Notes: generated by a model from the letters alone, not told the origin. Shown: positions 1 through 8,614, counted from the first letter of the stretch. The stretch: 64,000 nt of DNA from Sediminicoccus sp. KRV36 (GCF_023243115.1 NZ_CP085081.1:2108001-2172000); one strand, 5' to 3'. Made by a program: numbers and translations.

Positions 1-124
1 CCGGCATCGGCCTTTCCCAGAAGCTGCGCAGAATACGTGGCAGCTTTTCAAGGGTGAAGCGAATATCGATGAATTGCACGCCGCTCTGTGGCACCAGGCT
101 GACGATACGCGGCAGCACCTGCAT
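1..124 (-). CDS. SrfB-like protein, N-terminal 41 residues only
   Basis: An ATG at 124 opens a minus-strand frame that runs uninterrupted off the left edge of the window. The visible residues include LVPQSGVQFIDIRFTLEKLP, which resembles from memory the start of enterobacterial virulence factor SrfB, where a similar SG(V/I)QFLDF motif follows a short lead. SrfB proteins are large cytoplasmic proteins thought to have an actin/Hsp70-like fold and are usually encoded with SrfA and SrfC. The gene is divergent from three related membrane proteins, with a 143-bp shared upstream region, which fits an Srf-type locus. The ribosome binding site is weak. Only 41 codons are visible, so the identity is tentative and the remainder must be read from the neighbouring sequence. 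Confidence 0.45.
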   Translation of the reverse strand, partial: MQVLPRIVSLVPQSGVQFIDIRFTLEKLPRILRSFWERPMP

Positions 125-267
125 CAAACATCGCCCTGTGATCTGTATAATATTGCATGGTGCCCGACGGTCCCTGTGGATTCAAGGCCTACGGCGATCA
201 ACGGGGCTGCCCCCCTTGGCAGCTTCATGAAAGCGGAAATACTCTGCGATAAGGGTTGGGGGTGGCC
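125..267. promoter_or_regulatory. Divergent promoter region
   Basis: This 143-bp region separates the SrfB-like gene from the protease gene and is much richer in A/T than its surroundings. A perfect TATAAT hexamer lies at 146-151 on the plus strand, and its reverse complement also offers an AT-rich -10 for the other direction. No convincing -35 was found at the ideal spacing. An AAGGG/GGGGG stretch at 251-263 precedes the protease start. Confidence 0.35.
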
Positions 268-2124
268 ATGGCGGAACCGCTGTTCATCGGCAAGGTCGAA
301 TTCTCGGCTGCGGAACCCGTCAATCTGGGTGGCACGCCGGTCATCCGGCTGCATGGCGAACTGGTCGTCATCCTCAACGAGTTGCGCGCCGGTGCCGCCG
401 CGCGAATGTTTGCCGAGCCCGTTGTCGGCAGCAGCGCCGTCAGCCTTTACGCCGAGGGCTCGGGCGATCCGCAGCGTTTCACCAGCCTCTCCCCCACGCG
501 CCGGGCCGAGGCCGAGGCCGTACTCCGCGCCCGCCTGACCGAGTTGCTGCCAGCGCTGGACCATCCCACCGCCGGCCCCCTGCTGCGCCGGGCCCTCTGC
601 GTCGGCATTGATGACGGGCTTTACGCGCTGGATGATGGCGTGGTGATCGTGGGCTGGGGCATGGTCCCTGCCGGTGGACCGCAGGATGAGGCGGCCATCA
701 CGGATCGGGTGCGGGCTGTGTTTGCGCGCTTCAGCCCCGCCCTGGCCACTGCGGGCGAGGGCTGGCTTTCCGGTCGCCCGCTCACCGCGCCGCCGCCACC
801 GCCCGCCGCCTCTGCCCGCCCAACGGCTGTCGCTTCCCCACGGCCTGCCGCGGCGCCCATTGCCGCACCGGTGGGGGCCAGCGGCATTGCGGTGCCGCCA
901 AAGCCGCGCCCCGCGACCTCCGCCCTCTGGCTGGTGCCGCTGCTGGTCGCGGTGGGCGCGATTTTCTTGCTGCTCGGCGCCTGGCTCGCCTTTCTGCACA
1001 TGTCGCGGGAGGTTGCGCGCCAGCCCAGCACCGTCTCCCTCCTGGATGAGCGCGCGACGAATGAGGCGATCCGCCTCCAGCAGGAGAGCAACCGCGCGCT
1101 GGAGGCCGAGTTGGAGCGCGCCCGCCGCGCCGCAGCCCAGCCCGAGGTCTGCGCCGCCGAAGGCCCGCTCAGCCTGCCGCCCGCGCCCGAGCGGCAGCGC
1201 ATCCAGCCCGAGGCGGTGCCCCAGCCCGTGCCGCAGCAGCAGGGCCAGGCGCCGCAGCCTTTCAACGGCTCGCTGGCGCAATTGCTGGAGCGGGGCGTGG
1301 TCATGGTGGTGACGTCCGGCCAGCGTGGCGTCGGGCATGGCACGGGCTTCTTCGTCTCGGGCGATACCATCGTGACCAATTCGCACGTGGTGGAAGGCGC
1401 TGATCCCGCGCAGGTCTTCATCACTTCCGCCAGCATCGGCCGGGTGATTCCCGCGCGGATCGTGGCACGAACCCGTGGCGCGGGCGGCGGCGCGGTGGAA
1501 CCCGGCGAGCTTGATCTGGCCGTGCTGAAACTTGACCAGCCGGTGCCGGGCGCGCAGCCGCTCGGCTTCACCCGCACCGCCGAACGCCTGACCGATGTGG
1601 TCGCGGCGGGCTACCCCGCCTCGGTCGTACAGGTGGAGCAGGGCATGCAGGAGCTGCGCCAGGGACGCCTGCAGACGCCGCCCGAAATCGTGCTGACGCG
1701 CGGAACCATCAGCACCTTCCAGACGCTCGGCAACAACTACACGATCATGCCGCATACGGCCGACATGTCGCCCGGCAACAGCGGTGGGCCGCTGGTGGAT
1801 CTGTGCGGCCGCGTCGTGGGCATCAACACCTTCATCAGCCGGGCCACGGCGGTGGCGGACCGGGTGAAATACGCCCAGAAGACCGATAGCCTTCTGGCCT
1901 GGCTGCAACAGAATGGCGTGGCCGCGGATGTGCGTGATGGCGCGTGCCAGCCGGCCCTGCCGGGCTTGCCCTTCCAGCCGCCTGCCGCCACCCCGGCCGC
2001 GCCAGCTCCGCCCGCCCCGATACCGCCGGCCGCGGCACCCCCGGCTGCGGCACCCCCGGCTGCGGCACCCCCGGCTGCGACACCCCCGGCTGCGATACCA
2101 CCGGCTTCGGCCGGGCCCAGGTAG
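268..2124 (+). CDS. Membrane-anchored trypsin-like serine protease with SrfA-type N-terminal domain
   Basis: This 618-residue protein starts at ATG 268; a TTG at 256 is also in frame but lies inside the purine-rich ribosome binding region. Residues 1-170 form a predicted cytoplasmic domain ending in a VVIVGWGMVP segment, shared with the next two genes. An Ala/Pro linker is followed by one membrane helix (about 218-244), a short coiled coil, and a trypsin-like domain. The catalytic triad is visible as His about 373 (TNSHVV), Asp about 416 (LDLAVLKL) and Ser about 505 (SPGNSGGPLVD), as in S1C/DegP-like proteases without PDZ domains. The tail is a low-complexity Pro/Ala repeat. The protease domain is predicted to be periplasmic. 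Its substrate is unknown; neighbouring envelope proteins are candidates. Confidence 0.8.
   Translation: MAEPLFIGKVEFSAAEPVNLGGTPVIRLHGELVVILNELRAGAAARMFAEPVVGSSAVSLYAEGSGDPQRFTSLSPTRRAEAEAVLRARLTELLPALDHPTAGPLLRRALCVGIDDGLYALDDGVVIVGWGMVPAGGPQDEAAITDRVRAVFARFSPALATAGEGWLSGRPLTAPPPPPAASARPTAVASPRPAAAPIAAPVGASGIAVPPKPRPATSALWLVPLLVAVGAIFLLLGAWLAFLHMSREVARQPSTVSLLDERATNEAIRLQQESNRALEAELERARRAAAQPEVCAAEGPLSLPPAPERQRIQPEAVPQPVPQQQGQAPQPFNGSLAQLLERGVVMVVTSGQRGVGHGTGFFVSGDTIVTNSHVVEGADPAQVFITSASIGRVIPARIVARTRGAGGGAVEPGELDLAVLKLDQPVPGAQPLGFTRTAERLTDVVAAGYPASVVQVEQGMQELRQGRLQTPPEIVLTRGTISTFQTLGNNYTIMPHTADMSPGNSGGPLVDLCGRVVGINTFISRATAVADRVKYAQKTDSLLAWLQQNGVAADVRDGACQPALPGLPFQPPAATPAAPAPPAPIPPAAAPPAAAPPAAAPPAATPPAAIPPASAGPR
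2026..2100 (+). repeat. 15-bp tandem repeat encoding PPAAA-type tail
   Basis: Five head-to-tail copies of a unit close to CCGGCTGCGGCACCC fill these 75 bp at the 3' end of the protease gene, with the last two copies drifting by one to three bases. The repeat is in frame and encodes a Pro/Ala run, so copy-number change would alter tail length without a frameshift. Confidence 0.85.
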
Positions 2125-2145
2125 CGGGCGCGGGACGCGCGCGGC

Positions 2146-3417
2146 ATGGAAGCCTCACTGATCGCCACAACTGGCAATGCGGATTTGCAGCCGCTGGCGA
2201 CCGGCGGGCAGATCGCGACGCAGGTCTGGCAGCAGCTCGCAGGGCATTTGCGGCAAAGCCTGAGCCCGCAGCACGCCGCCCTGCTCGCCGAACCACAGCC
2301 GGACCAGGATCGCGGCGTCACCGACTGGTATTCCGAAGCGGCGGGCACCCCGGCCCTGCTGGAGGAGATGCCCGAGCCTGCCCGGCAGGCGGCGCGCGAC
2401 ACGCTGACCCGCCTGGTCGAGGGCGTGAACGGCGAAATCGCGAAGCTGCGCGCGAGCCGGCGTGATGCGGACAAGCTGCTGGCCGAGTTGCTGGCCCTCG
2501 CCCTCATCACCCCATCAGCCGGCAGCGTGCGCGTCATTGGCGGGCAGCCGGTGCTGGTCGCTTGGGGGCATGCCGCAGTCAACACCGCCCCCGCCCCGGA
2601 ATTGCTGCTGGGCCAGCTGAGCCGAGCGCCGGGCATGGTTGGCTCAGGCAATATGGAGATCGTCGGCCCGCCAGCGGCCGAGGCGCTGCGCCGGCCCTGG
2701 GCTGCCATCGCGGCGCTGTTGCTGGCCTTGCTCCTGCTGCTCTTGCTTCTGTTGCTGCTCTGGCGTGATCCCTTTGGCTGGTTCAACACGCCGCCGCAGC
2801 AATGCGTCATTGCCCCCGGTGACATCGAACTGGCCGAGCGCCTGCGCGTCGAGCAGGAGCGCGAGGGGCAGCTTCGGCAGGAGATCCTGCGCGAGATGCA
2901 GCGCCTGGCTACCCGCCGGCTCGCTTGCCCGCCCATACAGCGTGCGCCGGAACCCCAGCGCCCCCCCGTGCCGCCGCCAGCCACGCCCGCGGAACCGCCT
3001 GCATCGAGACCCAACCGGGATGCCGAGCGGGCACGAGAGGAAGGGGCACGCACCGGCCGCATCCAGGTCATCCTGGGCTGGGATGACGTGAATGACCTCG
3101 ATCTCTCGATCATCTGCCCGGATGGCCAGAGCCGCATCTTCTATGGCCGGAGGCAGGCCTGCGGCGGCACGCTGGATGTGGACCGCAATGCCGGCGGCTC
3201 GCCCACCAACCGGCCAGTGGAGAATATCGTCTTCGAGCGGGACCCGCCGCCGGGCACCTACCGCATCGTGGTCACCCATTACGGGACGCATGCGGGCGGT
3301 CCGCGCGTCTCGCCCTGGCGTGTCACGCTGCGGCGCGAGGGACGGCCGGATGAAAGCTTCTCGGGCAGTGTGGCGACGGGTCAGAGCGTGACCGTCACCA
3401 CTTTCACTGTGCCATGA
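2146..3417 (+). CDS. Single-pass membrane protein with YfaP/DUF2135-like C-terminal domain
   Basis: The 423-residue product has three parts. Residues 1-180 resemble the N-terminal domain of the flanking genes, including QPVLVAWGHAA aligned with their G-WG motif. A very Leu-rich membrane helix spans about 184-206, followed by a charged coiled coil (ERLRVEQEREGQLRQEI) and a Pro-rich linker. From about residue 305 to the end is a beta-rich domain with GWDDVNDLDLSIICPDG and a G-TLDVDRNAGG segment, matching the pattern of YfaP/DUF2135 domains that often accompany von Willebrand A proteins. It lies 21 bp downstream of the protease gene. The orientation predicted is N-terminus inside, beta domain in the periplasm. 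Function is unknown; a scaffold or ligand-binding role is inference. Confidence 0.7.
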   Translation: MEASLIATTGNADLQPLATGGQIATQVWQQLAGHLRQSLSPQHAALLAEPQPDQDRGVTDWYSEAAGTPALLEEMPEPARQAARDTLTRLVEGVNGEIAKLRASRRDADKLLAELLALALITPSAGSVRVIGGQPVLVAWGHAAVNTAPAPELLLGQLSRAPGMVGSGNMEIVGPPAAEALRRPWAAIAALLLALLLLLLLLLLLWRDPFGWFNTPPQQCVIAPGDIELAERLRVEQEREGQLRQEILREMQRLATRRLACPPIQRAPEPQRPPVPPPATPAEPPASRPNRDAERAREEGARTGRIQVILGWDDVNDLDLSIICPDGQSRIFYGRRQACGGTLDVDRNAGGSPTNRPVENIVFERDPPPGTYRIVVTHYGTHAGGPRVSPWRVTLRREGRPDESFSGSVATGQSVTVTTFTVP

Positions 3418-3454
3418 AAAGGCAAGGGGCCATGAACCGGGCCGGGGGCGCGCC

Positions 3455-4639
3455 ATGCAGCAGCTGAGCCAGTTCCCGGCCGCCACCTACCTTTCCCTGC
3501 TGCCGCCGGGCGTGCCGCACGCCACGGCGCTGGCCACTCTTTCGGGCATGCTGGCCACGCATGCGGGGGCGGAGACGGCCAGGCTTTTCGCGGCCGTGCA
3601 GGAGACGCCCGAGGGCTACGCGTTCCTGGCCCCGATGGGCCGCATCGCCCGCTTCGACCAGCTGGACGCGGAAGGCCGGCGGCGATTGCGCGCCGAGATA
3701 GGGCGCTTGGCGAGCCTGCTGCGCCGTGTGGCGGAGGTCGCAGCGCATTCGGATCCGCCCGCCCATGGTGGGCTTCCCGCCCTGGTGGCGGGGGCGCTGG
3801 AAGTGCCCTCCTTCGAGCATGTCTTCGCCCAGGACGGGCGACCCGTGCTCGCGGGCTGGGGCCTCTCCCCCAGCAACCAGCCGCAGGGGGCAGGGCTGCT
3901 GCGACCGCTGGATGACGGCCAACCCGCGCAGCATGGCACGCGGCTGCCGCTTCTGGCCCTGGCGCTGGGGGCTGTGGGACTGGCGGGGCTTGGGGCACTG
4001 GGCGCGGTCGCCACGCCGATCCTCTTCGGTCACACCGAGCGGGTGTGCCAGATCGAAGAAGCCGACGTCACCGCCCTGCTGCGGCTGGAGCAGGAGCGCG
4101 AGCGGGAACAGACGCTGCGCGCCGAGATCGCCCGCCTGCTGGGGGATGTGGCGCAGCGCCAGACCCAATGTCCCCTGCGTGAAGTCGCGCCGCCCCCCCA
4201 GCGCGAGCCACCGCCGCCGCCGCGTGAACCGCCGCCCCGCCCGTCAACGCCTCCGCCAACGCCGCCTCCGCCCCCAGAGCGGCCGCCCCCGGAGCGGCCG
4301 CCGCCGCAGCGGCCGGCCAATGCGGCGGCCTGCAATGAGGAAACCAACAGCGGCGGCCAGGGCGTTACCGTCACCAGGCACTATCTCGGCCCGAACCGCG
4401 GCCGCGTGGTGCTGAAATACGACGCGCGCATGGAGCCTGATAGCTTCGAGGTGCTGCATCGCGGCCGCCGACTGGGCTCCTCGGACGGGTTCCAGTCCGG
4501 TTATGGCGCCTTCAGCTTCGACTGGAATCCACGCGCGAACGGCACGGCGGAGGATTACGTGGTGGAAGTCCGCGTTGTGGGCCGCCCCGGATCTGCCAGC
4601 ACGATCTGGCGCTACAGTCTTGATTGCCCGGCGCGGTGA
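3455..4639 (+). CDS. Single-pass membrane protein, third member of the SrfA-like paralogous set
   Basis: The 394-residue protein again starts with a cytoplasmic domain that ends in GRPVLAGWGLSP, near residue 130. A membrane helix follows at about 163-190, then a coiled coil with LLRLEQEREREQTLRAEIA, close in sequence to the second gene. A proline-rich linker (about 246-288) leads to a C-terminal beta domain (about 300-394) with RGRVVLKYDARMEPDSFEV and a closing WRYSLDCP. I cannot name that domain; its pattern suggests a beta-sandwich with a paired cysteine. The gene begins 37 bp after the second gene and its stop overlaps the next start (TGATG), so translation of the lipoprotein is probably coupled. 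Confidence 0.65.
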   Translation: MQQLSQFPAATYLSLLPPGVPHATALATLSGMLATHAGAETARLFAAVQETPEGYAFLAPMGRIARFDQLDAEGRRRLRAEIGRLASLLRRVAEVAAHSDPPAHGGLPALVAGALEVPSFEHVFAQDGRPVLAGWGLSPSNQPQGAGLLRPLDDGQPAQHGTRLPLLALALGAVGLAGLGALGAVATPILFGHTERVCQIEEADVTALLRLEQEREREQTLRAEIARLLGDVAQRQTQCPLREVAPPPQREPPPPPREPPPRPSTPPPTPPPPPERPPPERPPPQRPANAAACNEETNSGGQGVTVTRHYLGPNRGRVVLKYDARMEPDSFEVLHRGRRLGSSDGFQSGYGAFSFDWNPRANGTAEDYVVEVRVVGRPGSASTIWRYSLDCPAR

Positions 4640-5163
4640 TGCGGAACATGATCAGTCGCATGTTTGCACCGCCTCATAGGGTCCTGGCCGCCATGCTGGC
4701 CCTGCCGTTGGCCGGCTGCGCGGTCGAGGGGCAGAACGCCGACCAGCGCGGGTTTTTCACCGGCATCGGCGCGGCGGTGACGGGGGCGGATATGCGCAAT
4801 GTCCAGCGCCTGGAGGCCACGGCCCAGCAATCCGAGCTGGAGGCCCGCCTCGCCCAGCGCCGTCAGGAAAGCGCGGCCGAGACGGCCAGCTTGTCCAGCC
4901 GCCAGGTGAGTGCTGCCGAGCAGCGCCTGGCCGCGGTGCAGCGGGACATCGCGCGGAACCGCGCGACGATGGCGCGGCTGCGGCGCGAATTGCAAGCCGG
5001 GACGCCGCGTGCGACGGAAGCAAACCGCCTTGAGCAGGAATTGAACGCGCTGGAACGGGAACGCCGGGCCGCTGCTGCCCGCGTCAGCACCGAAGAGATC
5101 CAGCGCGTCGAGGAGCGCTCGCGCGCGTTGAATGACGAAGTGCGCCGCTTCGGCGCGATGTGA
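4639..5163 (+). CDS. Coiled-coil lipoprotein
   Basis: The ATG at 4639 overlaps the previous stop codon; a TTG at 4624 is in frame but less likely. The first 27 residues form a lipoprotein signal peptide ending in the lipobox LAGC. The mature protein of about 150 residues is almost entirely charged helix with heptad-like spacing (residues about 50-170), which predicts a long coiled coil. No enzymatic motif is visible. The operon position implies it acts with the membrane-anchored proteins upstream, perhaps as an outer-membrane-tethered partner, but that is inference. Confidence 0.65.
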   Translation: MRNMISRMFAPPHRVLAAMLALPLAGCAVEGQNADQRGFFTGIGAAVTGADMRNVQRLEATAQQSELEARLAQRRQESAAETASLSSRQVSAAEQRLAAVQRDIARNRATMARLRRELQAGTPRATEANRLEQELNALERERRAAAARVSTEEIQRVEERSRALNDEVRRFGAM

Positions 5164-5187
5164 GGCCATGAGGCCAGGGAGGCAGGC

Positions 5188-5871
5188 GTGACCTTATCCA
5201 GACCGATCCGCGCGGCAATGCTGGCCATGATGGCAGGCCTGAGCCTCGTGGGCTGCGCATCCAACGCCTATGATCCGAGCCTCTCGCCACAGCAAAACGC
5301 CATGCGGCAGCAGGCGGGCCGCTGGAACGCGACGGTGGCGACGGGCGCGCTGGTGGGCGCCGCGGGGGGGGCCGCGCTGGGTGCCGCCGTGGGTGGCCGC
5401 AACCGGGGCACCGCCGCCCTGATCGGCGCGGGTGCCGGCGCGCTGGGTGGCTTGCTGGCTGGCGCCCTCGTGGCGAACCGCAACCTTGCCTTCGAAAACC
5501 AGGAAATGCCGCTGCAGGACCGCATCGCGGATGCCCAGGCGCGCGCGCTGGAACTGCAACGCTCCGCCCAGGCGGCGAATGAACTCGCGGCCGACAATAT
5601 CCGCCGGCTGGACTTCCTGGAGAACCAGGTTCGGCGGGGGCAGATTTCCGCGAGCGCCCTGAGTGCTCAGGCGCGTTCCATGCAAGCGGATGTGGATCTT
5701 ATGCGCCAGGAACAGAGCGGTGCGCAGGAGTTCGTGAACCGGTTGGCCGACAGCGCGAAGACCGCGCCGCAGCTGCGCTCGGAGGAGGGGAAAGCGCGGC
5801 ATTCCGCGAATTCGATCCAGCGTTCGGCGGATCAGCTGGAGAACCGCCTGGCGCGCGTTCCGGCAGCCTAG
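5188..5871 (+). CDS. Glycine-zipper lipoprotein with coiled-coil tail
   Basis: A GTG start at 5188 gives a 227-residue protein with a signal peptide ending in the lipobox LVGC. Residues about 50-95 carry a glycine zipper (GALVGAAGGAALGAAVGG, then GAGAGALGGLLAGALV), the pattern of the 2TM glycine-zipper family found in outer membrane lipoproteins such as SlyB-like proteins. The remaining 130 residues are charged and helical, similar in style to the previous lipoprotein. It lies 24 bp after that gene. The pair probably forms an envelope module; the precise role is unknown. Confidence 0.65.
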   Translation: MTLSRPIRAAMLAMMAGLSLVGCASNAYDPSLSPQQNAMRQQAGRWNATVATGALVGAAGGAALGAAVGGRNRGTAALIGAGAGALGGLLAGALVANRNLAFENQEMPLQDRIADAQARALELQRSAQAANELAADNIRRLDFLENQVRRGQISASALSAQARSMQADVDLMRQEQSGAQEFVNRLADSAKTAPQLRSEEGKARHSANSIQRSADQLENRLARVPAA

Positions 5872-6493
5872 AGCATGCCGTGTTGAGACGGCAGCATTGC
5901 CTGAGTTGACGCGGTAGTTGGTGCATTCGGTTGGACCAACGAAATCGAGGAGGGCGCCGATATTTCGTTAGGTCGTCTCGACCATTCGCGGCTGGCGGAG
6001 CGCTTCAGATGCTTGAGCTTTGCGAATAACTGCTCGTCGACGCTGATCTCGGCCGCGATCAGGCCGGAGAGGCGGGCGGGCCAGTTCAGCAGCGCGTCAC
6101 GCATCGTGCTGCCGATCTCATCAAGCGCGGCATTGGCCTCGGTGACGTCGACCAAGCGGCGCTTGGCCTCGTCCAGCGAGAGGCGTTGAGGCTTGGTGCC
6201 AGCTGTCGAGGAGAGTGGCGAATATGTTGTCGAATTCTGAAGGAGACCGCGCCTTGACCACGGGGCGGCTCGGGGATGGAGAGCAACTTTCCCTGAAGCG
6301 ATGGAAAGCGGAATCCAACCTTCTCTGGGGGTGAGAGCTCCTTGGCCATGGGTAGGGGGCGCCTGGCGGCGCGATGAACATCCCGTACGGCCTGATAGCC
6401 CGCATCTGCCAAGTCTGGGGCCTGGAACGGGCGGTGCGCAGGATGCGCGGACCGCGGCCCCTGCCACCGTGGCAGTCTCGCCGGGACAAGCCC
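5872..6493. other. Gene-poor segment with decayed mobile DNA
   Basis: This 622-bp stretch separates the Srf-like operon from the Bug receptor gene. Apart from the terminase-like fragment, no frame here has a plausible start, ribosome binding site and recognisable protein. The sequence between about 6220 and 6490 gave nothing I could identify on either strand. Confidence 0.5.
5975..6215 (-). pseudogene. Phage terminase small-subunit-like remnant
   Basis: Reading the minus strand, an open stretch contains LSLDEAKRRLVDVTEANAAL, then MRDALLNWPARLSGLIAAE and a helical end. This resembles the middle and C-terminal helices of Nu1-type phage terminase small subunits, in which a charged helix is followed by R-LL-(W/L)PAR. 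There is no N-terminal helix-turn-helix, no convincing start codon, and the frame continues into unrelated sequence on both sides. It is best read as a fragment left by a lost prophage. The assignment is by pattern only and could be coincidental. Confidence 0.35.
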
Positions 6494-7477
6494 TCACCCT
6501 TCGGCGGTGAACCCGCTGGCTGCCACGACCGGTCCCCACGCCGCGAAATCCGCCCGCAGACGTGCGGCGGTTGCCTCCGGCGACAGCACGCCCGGGGTGA
6601 TCTCCAGCCGCGCCAGGCGCTCCCGCACCGGCTCCGCCGCGACCGCACGCGACACCGCCGCGTGCAGTGCCGCGACCAGCACAGGCGGGGTGCGTGCGGG
6701 CAGGACGATGCAGACTGCCTCATCGGCGGTCAGTTCGGCAAAGCCAGACTGAGCGAAGGTCGCGATGGTCGGAAAGGCGGCCAGGCGCTCGGGGGTAGTA
6801 ACAGCCAGCAGCCGCCCCCGCCCGTCGCGCGACGGCGCCGCGACATCGGCCAGATGGCTGAACACCATGTCGATGCGCCCGGCCAGCAGATCAGTTAGCG
6901 CGACGGCATACCCATTGCTGTACGGCACGACCGTCAGCGCCAGACCTGCCTGCCGCGCCAGCGTCAGCGCCAGCATGTGCTGCGGTGTGCCGAGTTGCGC
7001 ATAGCAGGTCGCATTGCCGCGGGCCCGCATAGCGTCCAGCAATCCCGCCAGGTCCGGCGCCGGGTGATCCGCCCGGACCATCAGCCCGTAAGGTAGCGTG
7101 CCGACCGTCGCGACGGGCGCGAAGTCCGCCAGCGGGTCATAGCGCGTGGTCCTGGGATAGACGTGCGGGAACAGGCTCAGCACCGGCATCGGCAGGTACA
7201 TGAAGGTGGCGCCATCGGGGGCGGCCGCCTTCACATGCTCGAGCGCCAGGCGGGTCACCGCGCCGGTGCGGTTTTCGACCAGCACCTGCGGCGCATAGTC
7301 CCCGGACAGATGTTGTGCCAGCAGGCGCGCGACCGAGTCCGTGCCGCTGCCGGGGCCTGCGCCGGTCACCAGGCGCACAGGGCGGTCCAACGCCGGTGCC
7401 GCCTGGCCGGGACGGGCGACGGCCGCGGCGGCGAGCAGGGCAAGGGTGGCACGGCGGGTCAGGCAAGCCGGGGTCAT
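6494..7477 (-). CDS. Bug-family periplasmic substrate receptor (TTT system)
   Basis: The 327-residue protein, taken from the ATG at 7477, begins with a typical signal peptide rich in Ala/Leu that ends near GQA. The mature part has the Bug/TctC pattern: RPVRLVTGAGPGSGTDSVAR, then VENRTGAV, PDGATFMYLP and the YDPLADFAPVA segment. These proteins bind carboxylates or similar organic acids for tripartite tricarboxylate transporters. No TctA/TctB membrane components are nearby, as is usual for Bug-rich genomes. It is divergent from a LysR regulator with about 100 bp between starts, which suggests control by that regulator. The ligand cannot be told from sequence. Confidence 0.85.
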   Translation of the reverse strand: MTPACLTRRATLALLAAAAVARPGQAAPALDRPVRLVTGAGPGSGTDSVARLLAQHLSGDYAPQVLVENRTGAVTRLALEHVKAAAPDGATFMYLPMPVLSLFPHVYPRTTRYDPLADFAPVATVGTLPYGLMVRADHPAPDLAGLLDAMRARGNATCYAQLGTPQHMLALTLARQAGLALTVVPYSNGYAVALTDLLAGRIDMVFSHLADVAAPSRDGRGRLLAVTTPERLAAFPTIATFAQSGFAELTADEAVCIVLPARTPPVLVAALHAAVSRAVAAEPVRERLARLEITPGVLSPEATAARLRADFAAWGPVVAASGFTAEG

Positions 7478-7579
7478 GGCAGATGCGATCCTGGGTTGGG
7501 CAAACCGAACCTGGACCCTCACCCGTGTTAACCGGTAGTTCTTGTTTCCGACTTCCTGTTAGCCGCAAGGATACCCCCT
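7478..7579. promoter_or_regulatory. Shared upstream region of Bug receptor and LysR genes
   Basis: This 102-bp region between divergent starts contains GTTAAC followed by CGGTAGTTC around 7526-7540, a partly symmetric A/T-richer patch of the type that LysR proteins bind. An AAGGA at about 7567-7571 is the ribosome binding site of the LysR gene. The operator assignment is inference. Confidence 0.3.
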
Positions 7580-8524
7580 ATGCCATGGACCGACCGCGTC
7601 GGCCGCCGGCTGACCCCCCGCGACCTGCACATCTTCATGACGGTGGCCGAAGCCGGCTCCATGGCCCAGGCCGCCGATCGGCTCGCTATTTCGCGCCCGG
7701 TGATCAGCAAGACCATCGCCGGCCTGGAGGCGGTGCTGGGCGTCCGACTGTTCGACCGCACCGCCACCGGCTCCCTGCCGACACCCTATGGCGAGGTGCT
7801 GCTGCGCCGCGGCATCGCCGTGTTCGACGAGTTGCGTCACAGCGTGCAGGAAATCGCCGAACTGGCCGATCCGAATGCCGGCCTGCTGCGCATCGGCACC
7901 ACCGAGGTGACGGCGGGTGGCATCGTCGCGGCCAGTATCGCGCGGCTCTCCGCCCGCTATCCACGGATGCGCTTCTATACCGAGCGCGGCGGCGTGCACC
8001 TGCGCATGGACCTGTTGCGGGAACGCCGGGTGGATGTCTTCGTCATCCGCCCCGCGACGAAGGACCCGGATCCGGATGTGGCGTTTGAACCGCTGATGCA
8101 CGACCGGCTGCTGGTCACCTGCGGCGCGACCAGCGCCTGGGCGCGGCGGCGGCGCGTGTCACTGGCGGACCTGGTCCATGAAAGCTGGATCCTGGCCCCG
8201 GCCGAGGTCGCGCCCGGCGGATCGATGGCCGTGGCCTTCGCCGCCGCCGGTGCGGCGCTGCCCGAAACGATCATGATCAGCGACTCCTTGCCCATGCGCC
8301 TAAGCCTGCTGGCGACCGGGCGGTTCATCACGGTGATCCCGCATTCCACAGTGATGTTGGCGCCACGACCACATTGGCTGCGGATACTGCCGATCGCCAT
8401 TCAGCCCTGGCACCTGCCGACGGTCATCGCGACGCTGCGGCACCGCACGCTGACGCCGCTGGCGCAATTGTTCATCGATGAGGCGCGGGCGGTGGTGGCG
8501 ACGCTGGGGGACGGCGGCCCCTGA
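7580..8524 (+). CDS. LysR-family transcriptional regulator
   Basis: The 314-residue protein has a winged helix-turn-helix at residues about 13-70, with MAQAADRLAISRPVISKTIA followed by LEAVLGVRLFDRT, the LysR hallmark. A substrate-binding domain follows from about residue 95 (LRIGTTEVTAGGIVAASIAR). The start at 7580 has AAGGA eight bases upstream. Its position head-to-head with the Bug receptor implies it controls that gene in response to the same or a related organic acid. The serine/threonine pattern in the effector domain does not identify the inducer. Confidence 0.9.
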   Translation: MPWTDRVGRRLTPRDLHIFMTVAEAGSMAQAADRLAISRPVISKTIAGLEAVLGVRLFDRTATGSLPTPYGEVLLRRGIAVFDELRHSVQEIAELADPNAGLLRIGTTEVTAGGIVAASIARLSARYPRMRFYTERGGVHLRMDLLRERRVDVFVIRPATKDPDPDVAFEPLMHDRLLVTCGATSAWARRRRVSLADLVHESWILAPAEVAPGGSMAVAFAAAGAALPETIMISDSLPMRLSLLATGRFITVIPHSTVMLAPRPHWLRILPIAIQPWHLPTVIATLRHRTLTPLAQLFIDEARAVVATLGDGGP

Positions 8525-8614
8525 CGTAGCACACCGAAGTTCCTCACATGCTCACTTCTCATGGAAACGTCATGCTGAAGGATTCCGCGGTGCTGAGGCG
8601 TGCGGCGCGGGAGG

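Noticed and set aside
124..1908. A 594-codon minus-strand frame antisense to the protease gene
   Set aside because: It is a shadow of the protease gene; the real minus-strand gene at this edge is the short SrfB-like frame that starts at 124 and runs leftward.
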